Assembly: GCF_041521385.1 (NCBI RefSeq)
Contig: NZ_CP168006.1
Span: forward strand, 2,355,931 to 2,419,930
DNA: 64,000 nt
DNA from: Alcaligenes faecalis
GTDB lineage: Bacteria; Pseudomonadota; Gammaproteobacteria; Burkholderiales; Burkholderiaceae_B
Direction of reading: 5' to 3'
Positions 26,572-35,800 of the stretch are shown here, in pieces (position 1 is the first letter of the stretch; each line of letters starts with the position of its first letter). Position numbers and translations under genes: made by a program. The notes under the pieces were generated by a model. That model saw nothing but the letters and a program-made list of their open reading frames with translations. It was not told the DNA's origin and ran no database searches.

Positions 26572-27486
26572 TTAGCTCAATTTTGGGTTCAGGGCGTCAC
26601 GCAACCAGTCGCCCAGGAGGTTGACCGACAGCACCAGCAGCACCAGCATCAGGCCAGGGAAAATCGTGATCCACCATTCGCCCGAGAACAGGAAGTCGTT
26701 ACCGACCCGGATCAGGGTGCCCAGGGAGGGCGAGGTGGCCGGTACGCCAACGCCCAGAAAGGACAGCGTGGCTTCGGTAATGATGGCCGTGGCCAGATGC
26801 ACGGTGGCCAGCACCAGCACGGGGCCCATCACATTGGGCAGCACATGACTGAACATGATGCGCGGCGAGGACACGCCAATGACGCGGGCAGCCTGCACGT
26901 ATTCACGGTTTTTCTCCACCAACGTGGAGCCGCGCACGGTACGGGCATATTGCGGCCAACCGGCCAGTGCAATGGCCCCGATCAGCACCGGGAAGGCGAC
27001 CACATCGTGCATGCTCAAGGGGAACACAGCACGGGCCACCCCGTCGATCAGCAAGGCAATCAGAATGGCTGGGAAGGACAACTGCACATCGGCCACACGC
27101 ATGATGAAGGCATCAACACGGCCACCGGAGTAGCCGGCCAGCAGGCCCAGCACAATGCCGACCACCATGGACAGAGCCACCGAGGCCAGACCGATCAGCA
27201 AGGAGGTGCGCGTTCCGTACAACAGGGCCGAATACAGATCACGCCCCTGGCTGTCTGTTCCCAACCAGTATTGAGGCGAACCGTTTTCCGACCAGGCCGG
27301 GGCCAGCAAGGCGTCCATTAGGTCGATAGAGGTCAGATCGAACGGGTCGTAAGGAGCCACCCAGCGGGCACCCAGCGCGCCGATAAACAGCAGCAAAGCC
27401 ATGATGGTGGCCGCGATGGCCACGGGGGAATGACGCCAGGACCAGACCAGATCGCTATCCCAGGCGTTTTTCAATTTAGCGAACAT
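26572..27486 (-). CDS. dppC: Dipeptide ABC transporter permease C
   Basis: Inner-membrane permease, 304 residues. The N-terminal cytoplasmic segment (WSWRHSPVAIAATIMALLLF) leads into the first helix; the transport domain with LIGLASVALSMVVGIVLGLLAG and the EAA loop (YVQAARVIGVSSPRIMFSHVLPNV) contacts the ATPases. It begins two bases after the dppB stop codon. Confidence 0.93.
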   Translation of the reverse strand: MFAKLKNAWDSDLVWSWRHSPVAIAATIMALLLFIGALGARWVAPYDPFDLTSIDLMDALLAPAWSENGSPQYWLGTDSQGRDLYSALLYGTRTSLLIGLASVALSMVVGIVLGLLAGYSGGRVDAFIMRVADVQLSFPAILIALLIDGVARAVFPLSMHDVVAFPVLIGAIALAGWPQYARTVRGSTLVEKNREYVQAARVIGVSSPRIMFSHVLPNVMGPVLVLATVHLATAIITEATLSFLGVGVPATSPSLGTLIRVGNDFLFSGEWWITIFPGLMLVLLVLSVNLLGDWLRDALNPKLS

Positions 27487-27487
27487 A

Positions 27488-28474
27488 TTAGTGCCCCTTG
27501 GCGCCCGACAATTGGGTGCGCAGACGTGGATCGACCAGGAAGTACAGCAGGTCTACCAGCAGGTTGATCACAACAAATACCAGGGCAATCAGACAGAGGT
27601 AGGCCGCCATCACGGGGATATCGGCAAATTGCACGGCCTGGATAAACAGCAGACCCATGCCCGGCCATTGGAAAACGGTTTCCGTCACGATGGCAAAGGC
27701 GATGATGCCGCCCAGTTGCAGCCCTGTGATGGTGATCACCGGCACCATGGTGTTTTTCAGGGCGTGACCAAAGTGGATGGCACGTTGCGACAAGCCACGG
27801 GCACGCGCAAATTTGATGTAGTCGGCGCGCAGCACTTCCAGCATCTCCGAGCGCACCAGACGCAGGATCAGCGTGAGCTGGAACAAACAGAGCGTGATGG
27901 CGGGCAGGATCAAATGCTTGATGCCGTCCCAACTAAGCAGGCCGGTACTCCACCAGCCAAACTTCAGGACTTCTCCCCGGCCATAGCTGGGCAGCCAGCC
28001 CAATTGCACGGAGAAGATCAGGATCAGCAAAATACCGATCAGGAAGGTGGGCAAGGATATTCCCAGCAGGGAAAAGGCCAGAATGCTTTGTGCCATGAAA
28101 CCATTGCGCTTCAAGGCGGTGTAGACGCCCAGCGGCAGGCCGATCAGCAAGGCCAGGATGGCGGCCACCACGGATAGTTCTACGGTGGCAGGCAGGCGGT
28201 CTTTGAGCAGAGTGGAAACCGGTTGGGCTTGCCGCAGGGACAGGCCAAATTCGCCTTGTACAGCCTGAGACACAAAGCGTCCGAATTGCACGGGGGCGGG
28301 TTGGTCCAGCCCCAGGCTGGCACGCAGTTCCACGCGATCTTGTTCGGTGGCGTCCTGGCCCAGCATGATGGTGACCGGGTCACCAATGTAGCGGAACAGC
28401 ACAAAAGCCAGAAGGCTGACCGTCAGCATCACCAGAACAGCCTGGATCAGACGGCGAATAATAAATACCAGCAT
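27488..28474 (-). CDS. dppB: Dipeptide ABC transporter permease B
   Basis: Inner-membrane permease, 328 residues, starting MLVFIIRRLIQAVLVMLTVSLL as DppB/OppB proteins do. The periplasmic loop contains GDPVTIMLG, and the EAA loop reads IKFARARGLSQRAIHFGHALKN. AGGAG precedes the ATG by seven bases. It follows the binding-protein gene with a gap of about 155 bases, so the level of the permeases may differ from that of the binding protein. Confidence 0.93.
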   Translation of the reverse strand: MLVFIIRRLIQAVLVMLTVSLLAFVLFRYIGDPVTIMLGQDATEQDRVELRASLGLDQPAPVQFGRFVSQAVQGEFGLSLRQAQPVSTLLKDRLPATVELSVVAAILALLIGLPLGVYTALKRNGFMAQSILAFSLLGISLPTFLIGILLILIFSVQLGWLPSYGRGEVLKFGWWSTGLLSWDGIKHLILPAITLCLFQLTLILRLVRSEMLEVLRADYIKFARARGLSQRAIHFGHALKNTMVPVITITGLQLGGIIAFAIVTETVFQWPGMGLLFIQAVQFADIPVMAAYLCLIALVFVVINLLVDLLYFLVDPRLRTQLSGAKGH

Positions 28475-28630
28475 AGGCGGTCTCCTGGTAGAGCGCGAGG
28501 ATCACTCGCGACCAGTGTCGTCCTTAATGTGTAGAAAGGGCCCGGTAAGGGGGGCTGGTGTAGAAACGAATGACTACAGCGTAATGGGAACCGGCCCCGC
28601 TGGGAGGCGGGGCCGGGATGGAGGAAAAAC

Positions 28631-30202
28631 TTAGTCGACGGTGGTCCATTGAGCCAGCATGCGGTTGTCCGCACGGTGAATCACGTTGACCTTCTTGGCC
28701 ATGGCCCAAGGAATGATCTGGTCATGCAAAGGAATATGACCCACTTCCTTGGCATGGATTTCCAGAACCTTGTGGATGGCGGCATCGCGCTTGGCGGTGT
28801 CGGTTTCAGTCTTGATCTGGTCGATCAAGGCGTCCACTTCGGCGTTCTCGTAACCACCAAAGTTAAAGGAGCCGTCCGCGCCCTCGCCCTTGCTGCGAAT
28901 CAGGCTTTGCAAGGTGTACAGCGCGTCAAAGGTCGGCACGCCCCAGCCAAACATATAGGCGCTGGAGTCAAAGCTTTGTACTTTGGGGAAGTAGGTAGCG
29001 CGTGGCATGGCGTTCAGGTTGGCTTTCACGCCGACCTTGGCCCACATGCCCACGATGGCCTGGCAGATGGCTTCATCGTTGATGTAGCGGTCGTTCGGGC
29101 AATCCAGGGTGAAGGTCAGGGAATTGTCGTAACCGGCTTCTTTCAGCAGTTCCTTGGCGCGATCCTGGCTGTAAGGCAGGCGCTGGGCCAGTTCCTTGGT
29201 GTAGCCGTGAACCTGGGGGGCCACCATGGTGCCGGTGGGGGCGGAGGAACCGCGCATCACGGCTTTCTTGATGGCTTCAATGTCGATGGCCACATACAGG
29301 GCTTCACGCACACGCTGATCAGCAAAGGGGTTCTTGCCCTTGATGCTGCTGTACTTCAACTCGGGATTCTTCTGGTCCAGTCCCAGGTAGATGGTGCGGT
29401 ACTCGTTGCCTTCCACAATTTTGGTTTGCTGGCGCAGACGCTGCAAATCCTGCGCAGGCGGGTCCAGAACCAGGTCCACTTCGCCAGACAGCAAGGCGGC
29501 GGTACGGGTGGCGTTCTGCTTGATAGGTACGTAGATCACTTCGGTGACGTTACCCACCTTGTTGCCCTTGTTCCACCATTCTTCGTTTTCCACAAAGACG
29601 GTACGCACGTCCACTTCACGCGATTTCAGCTTGTAAGGGCCGGTGCCGTTGGTGTTGCGAGCCGAGTAGGTTTCTTCGTTCTTGTTGAAGTCCTGGGGCT
29701 GGGTCACATTGTGTTTTTCAGACCAGGCTTTGTTCATGATGAACACGCTGGTCAACTGACGCAGCAAGACCGGGTTGGGGGCGGAGGTAATGATGTCCAC
29801 CGTCTTGTCGTCCACTTTTTCAGCCTTGACGATGCCGTTCACGTAGGCTTTGAAGTTGGACGTGGGTGCCATGGCGCGCTCAACGGAGAACACTACGTCA
29901 TCGGCGGTAAAGGGAGCGCCATCGTGGAATTTCACCCCTTCGCGCAGCGTAAAGCGCCACACAGTCGGTTCGCGTTGTTCCCAGGCCGTTGCCAGGCTGG
30001 GCACAATCTGGAAATCCTTGTCGTAGTCCACCAGCGCCTCATAGATATACATGCTGCCTGTGATCGTGAGGTTTTCGTTCTGTGCGTGTGGGTCCAGGGT
30101 CATGAAGTCGCCCTGGCTGGACCAGGTTAGCGTTTTGCTGTGGCCTACCATGGGCAGGGCGACCAGAGCTGCCAGCGCAGCAGCCAATACTGTTTTTTTC
30201 AT
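28631..30202 (-). CDS. dppA: Peptide ABC transporter substrate-binding protein (SBP family 5)
   Basis: Periplasmic peptide-binding protein of 523 residues with a signal peptide ending near VGHSK. Family segments are GDFMTLDPHAQNE, WRFTLREGVKFHDGAPFTADDVVFSVERA, NGTGPYKLKSREV and FADQRVREALYVAID. A very good AGGAGG lies five bases before the ATG. It opens the operon dppABCDF. The substrate (dipeptides, glutathione or another small peptide) cannot be decided from sequence; the gene symbols are by family and order. Confidence 0.9.
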   Translation of the reverse strand: MKKTVLAAALAALVALPMVGHSKTLTWSSQGDFMTLDPHAQNENLTITGSMYIYEALVDYDKDFQIVPSLATAWEQREPTVWRFTLREGVKFHDGAPFTADDVVFSVERAMAPTSNFKAYVNGIVKAEKVDDKTVDIITSAPNPVLLRQLTSVFIMNKAWSEKHNVTQPQDFNKNEETYSARNTNGTGPYKLKSREVDVRTVFVENEEWWNKGNKVGNVTEVIYVPIKQNATRTAALLSGEVDLVLDPPAQDLQRLRQQTKIVEGNEYRTIYLGLDQKNPELKYSSIKGKNPFADQRVREALYVAIDIEAIKKAVMRGSSAPTGTMVAPQVHGYTKELAQRLPYSQDRAKELLKEAGYDNSLTFTLDCPNDRYINDEAICQAIVGMWAKVGVKANLNAMPRATYFPKVQSFDSSAYMFGWGVPTFDALYTLQSLIRSKGEGADGSFNFGGYENAEVDALIDQIKTETDTAKRDAAIHKVLEIHAKEVGHIPLHDQIIPWAMAKKVNVIHRADNRMLAQWTTVD

Positions 30203-30376
30203 GAAAACCTCCTGTTGGGATGCTTGGTGTCGGCTGATAGAGAGGCTGCATAGTAACCGGGCGCTTGTTGCCGATTCAATACGTAGTTTCAGCCTGTCGT
30301 CAGCTTAATGATGTTTAGTGATTTATATCATCTTGGCGCTTATTTGGTTGCTCTCAGTGGATCGCCGACTTGTCGC

Positions 30377-30399
30377 TATAATGGTGTACATATATACAG
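30377..30399 (+). promoter_or_regulatory. dinB promoter -10 box and LexA-like SOS box
   Basis: A perfect TATAAT (30377-30382) is followed by GTGT-N8-ACAG (30384-30399, GTGTACATATATACAG), one base off the LexA consensus CTGT-N8-ACAG with an AT-rich alternating centre. The box covers the expected transcription start, a good place for repression. No matching -35 hexamer was found. Confidence 0.75.
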
Positions 30400-30416
30400 T
30401 TAACAGGCTGATCAAG

Positions 30417-31586
30417 GTGGCGGCACAAGAAGAAAACCCCCTGGAGCGGCGTATCGCTCATGTGGATATGGATGCGTTTTATGCCTCGGTAGAGCTGCTG
30501 CGCTACCCGCATTTGCGCGGCCGCCCCGTGGTGATTGGCGGGCGCAGTGCCGATACCCCGCGCCAATTGCCCGATGGTCGCTGGCAACATGCTCGTCTGG
30601 CGGATTATGTCGGGCGCGGGGTAGCCACGACCTCGACCTACGAAGCCCGTCAGTTGGGTGTGTTCTCGGCCATGGGTTTAATGAAGGCGGCCCAACTGGC
30701 TCCCGATGCCATCTTGCTACCGGCCGATTTTCAAGCCTACCGTCATTATTCGCGCTTGTTTAAACAGGCCGTGGCCACGGTCTCGGACCATATTGAGGAT
30801 CGGGGTATTGATGAGATCTATGTGGACCTTAGCCATAAAACCGAAGACAGCCACGAACTGGCCGAGCAGATCCGCCAGGCCGTGAACCAGGCCACGGGCC
30901 TGACCTGTTCGGTAGGCATCACGCCCAACAAGCTGCTCTCCAAAATTGCCTCGGAGCTGAACAAGCCCAATGGCGCCTGTGTGCTGACCATGGACGATGT
31001 GCCTACCCGCATCTGGCCGCTGGCTGTGGGCAAGATCAATGGCATTGGTCCCAAGTCCGTCGTGAAACTGATGGAGATGGGCATACAGAAGATTGGGGAG
31101 CTGGCCGCCACACCTGCAGAACAATTGCAGGAACAGTTTGGCCTGCGCTACGCACAATGGCTGATGGCCGTGGCTCAAGGCCAGGACGAGCGCCCCTTAT
31201 CCACCGATCGCACGCCCAAGTCGATCAGTCGTGAAACCACCTTCGAGCGTGATCTGCACGTGCGCATGGATCGGTCTCGCCTGTCCGCCGCGCTGGAGTC
31301 CTTGTGTGAAAAATTGGAGCAGGATTTACGCAAATCCGCCATGTGCGCCCACACCATCGGCATCAAGCTGAAATTCGAGGACTTCAAAACCGTGACGCGC
31401 GACCTGTCTCTGCCCGCTCCGGTACTGGCGGCGGATGCCATTCTGGCTGCCGCCCGCCAGAACTTGAAACGTGCCGTGCTGGACAGACGTTTGCGCTTGC
31501 TGGGGGTGAAAGCCAGTGCCCTGCTGCCTATCAGTGAAATGCCGCAGGAGCAGCCCCGGCAACTGGATCTGGACGGCTTGTTCTGA
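30417..31586 (+). CDS. dinB: DNA polymerase IV (Y family)
   Basis: Error-prone translesion polymerase of the SOS response. The start is probably GTG at 30417 (about 389 residues, VAAQEENPLERRIAHVDMDAFYASVELL), since upstream codons would translate the SOS box. Catalytic residues sit in HVDMDAFYASVE and DRGIDEIYVDLS. An insertion of about 20 residues (around PRQLPDGRWQHARLADYVGR) separates the first two strands compared with the E. coli enzyme. The C-terminus QLDLDGLF fits a sliding-clamp-binding motif. The gene lies downstream of a LexA-like box, as expected for a DNA-damage gene. Confidence 0.93.
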   Translation: MAAQEENPLERRIAHVDMDAFYASVELLRYPHLRGRPVVIGGRSADTPRQLPDGRWQHARLADYVGRGVATTSTYEARQLGVFSAMGLMKAAQLAPDAILLPADFQAYRHYSRLFKQAVATVSDHIEDRGIDEIYVDLSHKTEDSHELAEQIRQAVNQATGLTCSVGITPNKLLSKIASELNKPNGACVLTMDDVPTRIWPLAVGKINGIGPKSVVKLMEMGIQKIGELAATPAEQLQEQFGLRYAQWLMAVAQGQDERPLSTDRTPKSISRETTFERDLHVRMDRSRLSAALESLCEKLEQDLRKSAMCAHTIGIKLKFEDFKTVTRDLSLPAPVLAADAILAAARQNLKRAVLDRRLRLLGVKASALLPISEMPQEQPRQLDLDGLF

Positions 31587-31617
31587 TTCACAACTAGGCA
31601 GACCAGCGGCATATCAA

Positions 31618-31636
31618 TATAATGAGACTCATTCTT
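31618..31636 (+). promoter_or_regulatory. Fur-like iron box upstream of the sigma factor gene
   Basis: TATAATGAGACTCATTCTT matches 14 of 19 positions of the classic Fur box (GATAATGATAATCATTATC). It ends 24 bases before the sigma-factor start, so iron repression of the downstream operon is expected. Confidence 0.75.
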
Positions 31637-31660
31637 ATTTAAGTCTCAGGATAGTCGCCC

Positions 31661-32209
31661 GTGAACGAGCGCCCCACCGAAGTGATAACCGTCGCTCAGA
31701 TGCAGCAACACATGCATGTGCTGTATTGCCAGCACCGTGGCTGGCTGCATGATTGGCTGCGGCGACGTTTGGGCTGTTCTCAGCATGCGGCCGATCTGGT
31801 GCATGACGCGTATGTGCGTGTCATGAGCTCGGGTCGTATTCCCGGTCCGGAGCAGGCCCGCCCTCACCTGATGCAGATTGCCAAGGGCCTGGTCATTGAT
31901 CGCTACCGCCGTCAGCAAATTGAGCAGGCTTATCTGGATGCCTTGGCGCATATGCCGGAACCAACCGCGATCTCTCCTGAAGAGCGTGCCCTGACTTTGG
32001 AAGTGCTGCTGCGCATTTGTGCTGCCTTGGATGAGTTACCCAGCCGTGTTCAACACGTGTTTTTGCTGTCGCGCTACGAGGGTCTGACCTATTCGGCCAT
32101 TGCCCAGCGTCAGGGCATTGCTGTGGCGACAGTACGCAAGTACATGCTGCAGGCCACTCAAGCCTGTTTTGCCGTGATGGCTGATCTGGACGCGAGCGCC
32201 CTGCCGTGA
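31661..32209 (+). CDS. ECF sigma factor, FecI type
   Basis: Extracytoplasmic-function sigma factor of 182 residues that directs RNA polymerase to an iron-uptake promoter. Region 2 is HRGWLHDWLRRRLGCSQHAADLVHDAYVRVM and region 4 is LDELPSRVQHVFLLSRYEGLTYSAIAQRQGIAVATVRKYM. The start is GTG at 31661 with CAGG about eleven bases upstream. Its end overlaps the start of the anti-sigma gene (GTGA), and a Fur-like box lies just upstream. Confidence 0.92.
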   Translation: MNERPTEVITVAQMQQHMHVLYCQHRGWLHDWLRRRLGCSQHAADLVHDAYVRVMSSGRIPGPEQARPHLMQIAKGLVIDRYRRQQIEQAYLDALAHMPEPTAISPEERALTLEVLLRICAALDELPSRVQHVFLLSRYEGLTYSAIAQRQGIAVATVRKYMLQATQACFAVMADLDASALP

Positions 32210-33186
32210 GCCCACCCCGTCCCGCTATGAATCCCGTTGATGCTCAGGCTCTGGAATGGCAAGTCGTGTTTTGGTCCGGTGAAGTGCAAGAGCACGAACA
32301 GCGGGACTTTCAGATCTGGCTGGCTGCCGACCCCTTGCATGAACAGGCCTGGGCCCGTATCCAGCAGTTTGGTCAGCACATGCAGCTAGCGCCGCAAGCG
32401 GTGGCGTCCCAGGTGTTGCAAGCCGGTTTGTCTGCTCAGGCCGTACAGCGGCGTCGTGCCATTTTGCGCAGCTTCTTGCTGCTGGCGTGTGGTGGGCTGG
32501 GCAGTTATGGCGTGAGCCGCAGCCCCCAGTGGGCGGCCTGGAGTGCGGATTACCGCACCGCAACAGGCCAGCGTAAAGAACTGACGTTGCCTGATGGCAC
32601 CTTGCTGGCCCTGAATACGGCCAGTTCCTTGAACGTTCAATACAGCGATACGCAGCGCAGTGTCGTCTTGCTGGGTGGCGAGATCTTGATCAGCACAGCA
32701 TCCGACCCGCAAGTTCGCCATCGGCCTTTTGTGGTGCAGACCCCCGAGGGGGAGGTCCAGGCGCTGGGTACCCGTTTCCTGGTGCGTCATTGGTCTGCCA
32801 TGGCGCGTGTCTCTGTCCAGGTTTATGAAGGGGCGGTAGAGCTGCGCCCTCGCCACGCCGCTCAGTACACACGCTTGCAGGCGGGTCAGCAGGCTCTGTT
32901 CAACAAGCAGCAAAGCTATACCCCAGAACCGGCCAATGAGCAGACCAGTGCCTGGCAGCGTGGTCTGTTGGTGGCAGAACGCCGGCGTCTGGGTGATTTC
33001 CTGGCAGACGTCGCGCGCTATCGGCCTGGAGTCTTGCGGTGTGACCCGGCCGTGGCTGGGTTGATGATTTCGGGCGTTTACCCCTTGCAGGATACGGACG
33101 CGATTTTGCAATCGGTGTCGCAGGCCTTGCCCGTGCAGGTACGGATGATGACACCGTATTGGGTCACGGTTTCGGCGTTGGCGTAG
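32206..33186 (+). CDS. FecR-type anti-sigma/signal-transducing protein
   Basis: Inner-membrane regulator of 326 residues that links the siderophore receptor to the sigma factor. A cytoplasmic N-terminal part (LEWQVVFWSGEVQEHEQRDFQIWLAADPLHEQAWAR, DUF4880 type) is followed by one membrane segment (about 85-100) and a periplasmic FecR domain (LTLPDGTLLALNTASSLNVQY, VVLLGGEILISTA, VQTPEGEVQALGTRFLVR). GTG at 32206 overlaps the sigma stop; ATG at 32227 is an alternative start. Confidence 0.92.
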   Translation: MSPPRPAMNPVDAQALEWQVVFWSGEVQEHEQRDFQIWLAADPLHEQAWARIQQFGQHMQLAPQAVASQVLQAGLSAQAVQRRRAILRSFLLLACGGLGSYGVSRSPQWAAWSADYRTATGQRKELTLPDGTLLALNTASSLNVQYSDTQRSVVLLGGEILISTASDPQVRHRPFVVQTPEGEVQALGTRFLVRHWSAMARVSVQVYEGAVELRPRHAAQYTRLQAGQQALFNKQQSYTPEPANEQTSAWQRGLLVAERRRLGDFLADVARYRPGVLRCDPAVAGLMISGVYPLQDTDAILQSVSQALPVQVRMMTPYWVTVSALA

Positions 33187-33220
33187 CACTTTTTGATTCT
33201 CGTTCGGGATACATGCAAAG

Positions 33221-33240
33221 GCCCGGTTTTTGTTCCGGGC
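33221..33240 (+). promoter_or_regulatory. Hairpin between the FecR and receptor genes
   Basis: GCCCGG/CCGGGC stem with a T-rich loop in the 79-base gap upstream of the receptor start. It may help set different levels of regulator and receptor; the sigma-dependent promoter may lie here too. Confidence 0.45.
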
Positions 33241-33265
33241 TGCTTATTCCAGAAAGAGAGAAGCC

Positions 33266-35800
33266 ATGTTGATTAAATCCATGCGTCCTGCGGCCCGGCC
33301 CGGACGTGTCACTATTGCCCGTTTAGCTCTGGGGCCTTGCCTGCTGGCAGTATGTCTGGCAGGCACCTTGTCGATGTCCAGCGTTCGGGCTCAAAGCCTG
33401 GGCAGTCAGCCAGTGAGTGATGACATTGCTGCAGGCACGCTGGATCAGGTCTTGAATCAGTTTGCGGCGCGTAGTGGGTTTTTACTGGCGATTGATGCGT
33501 CCCTGACGGCTGGCAAGACCAGCACGGGGCTGAAAGGGGCCTACACGCCGGAACAGGGTTTACGGCAGATTTTGCAAGGCAGCGGTCTGGAAGCCGTGGC
33601 GGATGGTCGTGGTTATCGTTTGCGTGCGGTGCCTGGCTTGAGCACACGCAGTCATGAGGAGCTGGAAGCGGTACGTGTGCAGGCTCAACGCGAAAGCGCA
33701 ACCGGCCCCGCGAATGGTTTGCTGGCAACGCGCAGCGCAACGGCGACCAAGAGCGATGCGGCCATCATGGACACGCCGGCCTCGGTCGCCGTCGTGACGC
33801 AGCAGCAGATCGAATCTCAAGCTACACGCACGGTGGGCGAGGCCTTGCGCTATGTGCCAGGAGTGGCGGTGGAGTTTGATGGGGTCGATTCGCGTTTTGA
33901 CACCATGTCCTTGCGTGGCTTCAATGCAGATTCAGTGGCGTGGCTGGACGGCGTAAAACTGGCCGGTGGTAGCGGTGCGGGCAATAACTGGACCTTGCCG
34001 CAGGTTGATCCTTTCATGCTGGAGCGCATTGAAGTCCTGAAGGGGCCAGCCTCGGTCGTGTATGGGCAAGTAGTGCCGGGCGGCATGGTCAATATGGTCA
34101 GCAAGCGGCCGACTCACGTGGAGCAACGCAATATTGAATTGACCTTGGGGGCTCCGCGTCAGCTACGTGGCAGTGTGGATCTGGGCGGTGCATTGGGTCA
34201 GGATGGTGTCAGTGCCTGGCGTGTGCTGGCACTGAGCTCCGATACGGAAAGCCGCACTGATCATGTCAAGCGTAAACGTCAGTTGCTGGCCCCGTCCGTG
34301 ACCTTGCCGCTGGGCGAGAACGGTGAAATTGTCCTGATGGGATCAATCCAGCGGGACCGTGGCGGCAGTGACTATATGTGGTTGCCCGCCTACGGCACCT
34401 TGTTTGACAACCCCAATGGCAAAATCCCCCTGTCGCGTTTTATCGGCGAGCCGCATTTCGACCGCTATGACCGCGATCAGGATATGGCTGGCTGGGCAGC
34501 GGTCTACGACATCAACGACAACTGGACACTGCGCCAGAACTTGCGCGTGCAACGCATCAAGTCCGTGATGGAGTCGGTAACCAGCGATATGTATTCTTTT
34601 GACGACCCCAGTGAAGGCGGTTGGGATTGGCGCACGCTGGAGCGTTACGCCAACCGTGGCACAGGAACGTCGCGCTCTTTGGGTGTGGACACGCAGTCCG
34701 AATGGCGCTGGAACCTGGGGGAGGCCGAGCACACCGTGCTGCTGGGGCTGGACTATTACCGGGGCACCTTTGATGCCCGCCGTCAGACAGCCTCGGTAGG
34801 ACCGGAAGGCAGCGGTGGTTTGCTGGATTTGTATGACCCAGAGTATGGCGCAACGATCGGGCCTTTTACGACCCTGAGCGAAGTCAGCAACCGACGTCAT
34901 CAGACTGGCGTGTATCTGCAAGACCAGGTGTCCTGGGGTAATTGGCGCCTGGTCGCTGGCCTGCGTCAGGATTGGTCCTCCGTCAGTGGTACCAGCCGCC
35001 GCCGGGCCGGAGAGGATGATCTGGGCCAGAGCGACAAGGCCACCACGGGTCGATTGGGTGCCTTGTATCGCTTTGAGTCGGGTTGGGCGCCGTATATCAG
35101 CTATGCCACCTCGTTTGAGCCTGTTGCCGGTGTGACGGCAGAGGGTGTGGCCTTCCGGCCCATGAAAGGCAAGCAGACCGAAGTGGGTGTCAAGTATCAG
35201 CCTGATGGCGCGAACTGGATGGCCAGTGCCGCTGTGTTTGATCTGCGCCAGACCAACAGGCTGACGGATGACCCGGTTCACGGCTTTCCGGACCAGGTGC
35301 AAACTGGAGAGTTGCGCTCACGCGGCCTGGAGTTGGCTCTTACCGGCCGTCTGTCACCTAACTGGTCTGTGATAGGCAGTTATTCCTTCCTGGACACCAA
35401 AGTGCTTAGCAGTGAGATCCCTGAAGAACAGGGCAAACCGGCCTTGTATACGCCGCGTCATCAAGCCGCCTTGTGGGTGGACTACACCTTTACCGGGCGC
35501 ACAGCGTTGGCGGGCACCGTGATGGGGCTGGGGATTCGTCATGTGGGCTCGTCTTACGGCGGGGATATCGAAGTGGCCGGTGGTGGTTACGCCAGCCTGC
35601 GCATTCCAGCGCATACCGTGGCGGATTTCCGGATGGCGACGCAGTTGGGCTGGATTTCGCCTGAGCTCAAGAACAGCGAGCTTGCTTTGAATGTGACCAA
35701 TATTGCCGACAAACAGTACGTCAACGGTTGCGGTTCCTTGTGGACTTGCGGTTGGGGTCTGGGTCGACAGGTGTCCTTAACTTTTTCAGGACGATTCTGA
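33266..35800 (+). CDS. TonB-dependent siderophore receptor with STN signalling domain
   Basis: Outer-membrane ferric-siderophore receptor, 844 residues, using TonB energy. ATG at 33266 follows AAAGAGAG. A long signal peptide ends near SVRAQS; next is an STN domain (about 40-115, [29 protein letters not shown]) that passes the signal to FecR. The plug domain includes [50 protein letters not shown] and [24 protein letters not shown]. The barrel ends in [11 protein letters not shown] with a terminal phenylalanine. The hydroxamate or other siderophore class cannot be fixed. A serine hydrolase gene is coupled to its stop codon. Confidence 0.94.
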   Translation: MLIKSMRPAARPGRVTIARLALGPCLLAVCLAGTLSMSSVRAQSLGSQPVSDDIAAGTLDQVLNQFAARSGFLLAIDASLTAGKTSTGLKGAYTPEQGLRQILQGSGLEAVADGRGYRLRAVPGLSTRSHEELEAVRVQAQRESATGPANGLLATRSATATKSDAAIMDTPASVAVVTQQQIESQATRTVGEALRYVPGVAVEFDGVDSRFDTMSLRGFNADSVAWLDGVKLAGGSGAGNNWTLPQVDPFMLERIEVLKGPASVVYGQVVPGGMVNMVSKRPTHVEQRNIELTLGAPRQLRGSVDLGGALGQDGVSAWRVLALSSDTESRTDHVKRKRQLLAPSVTLPLGENGEIVLMGSIQRDRGGSDYMWLPAYGTLFDNPNGKIPLSRFIGEPHFDRYDRDQDMAGWAAVYDINDNWTLRQNLRVQRIKSVMESVTSDMYSFDDPSEGGWDWRTLERYANRGTGTSRSLGVDTQSEWRWNLGEAEHTVLLGLDYYRGTFDARRQTASVGPEGSGGLLDLYDPEYGATIGPFTTLSEVSNRRHQTGVYLQDQVSWGNWRLVAGLRQDWSSVSGTSRRRAGEDDLGQSDKATTGRLGALYRFESGWAPYISYATSFEPVAGVTAEGVAFRPMKGKQTEVGVKYQPDGANWMASAAVFDLRQTNRLTDDPVHGFPDQVQTGELRSRGLELALTGRLSPNWSVIGSYSFLDTKVLSSEIPEEQGKPALYTPRHQAALWVDYTFTGRTALAGTVMGLGIRHVGSSYGGDIEVAGGGYASLRIPAHTVADFRMATQLGWISPELKNSELALNVTNIADKQYVNGCGSLWTCGWGLGRQVSLTFSGRF

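Noticed and set aside
28649..30130. 493-aa plus-strand open frame opposite dppA
   Set aside because: Lies wholly within the substrate-binding protein gene on the other strand, without recognisable domains.
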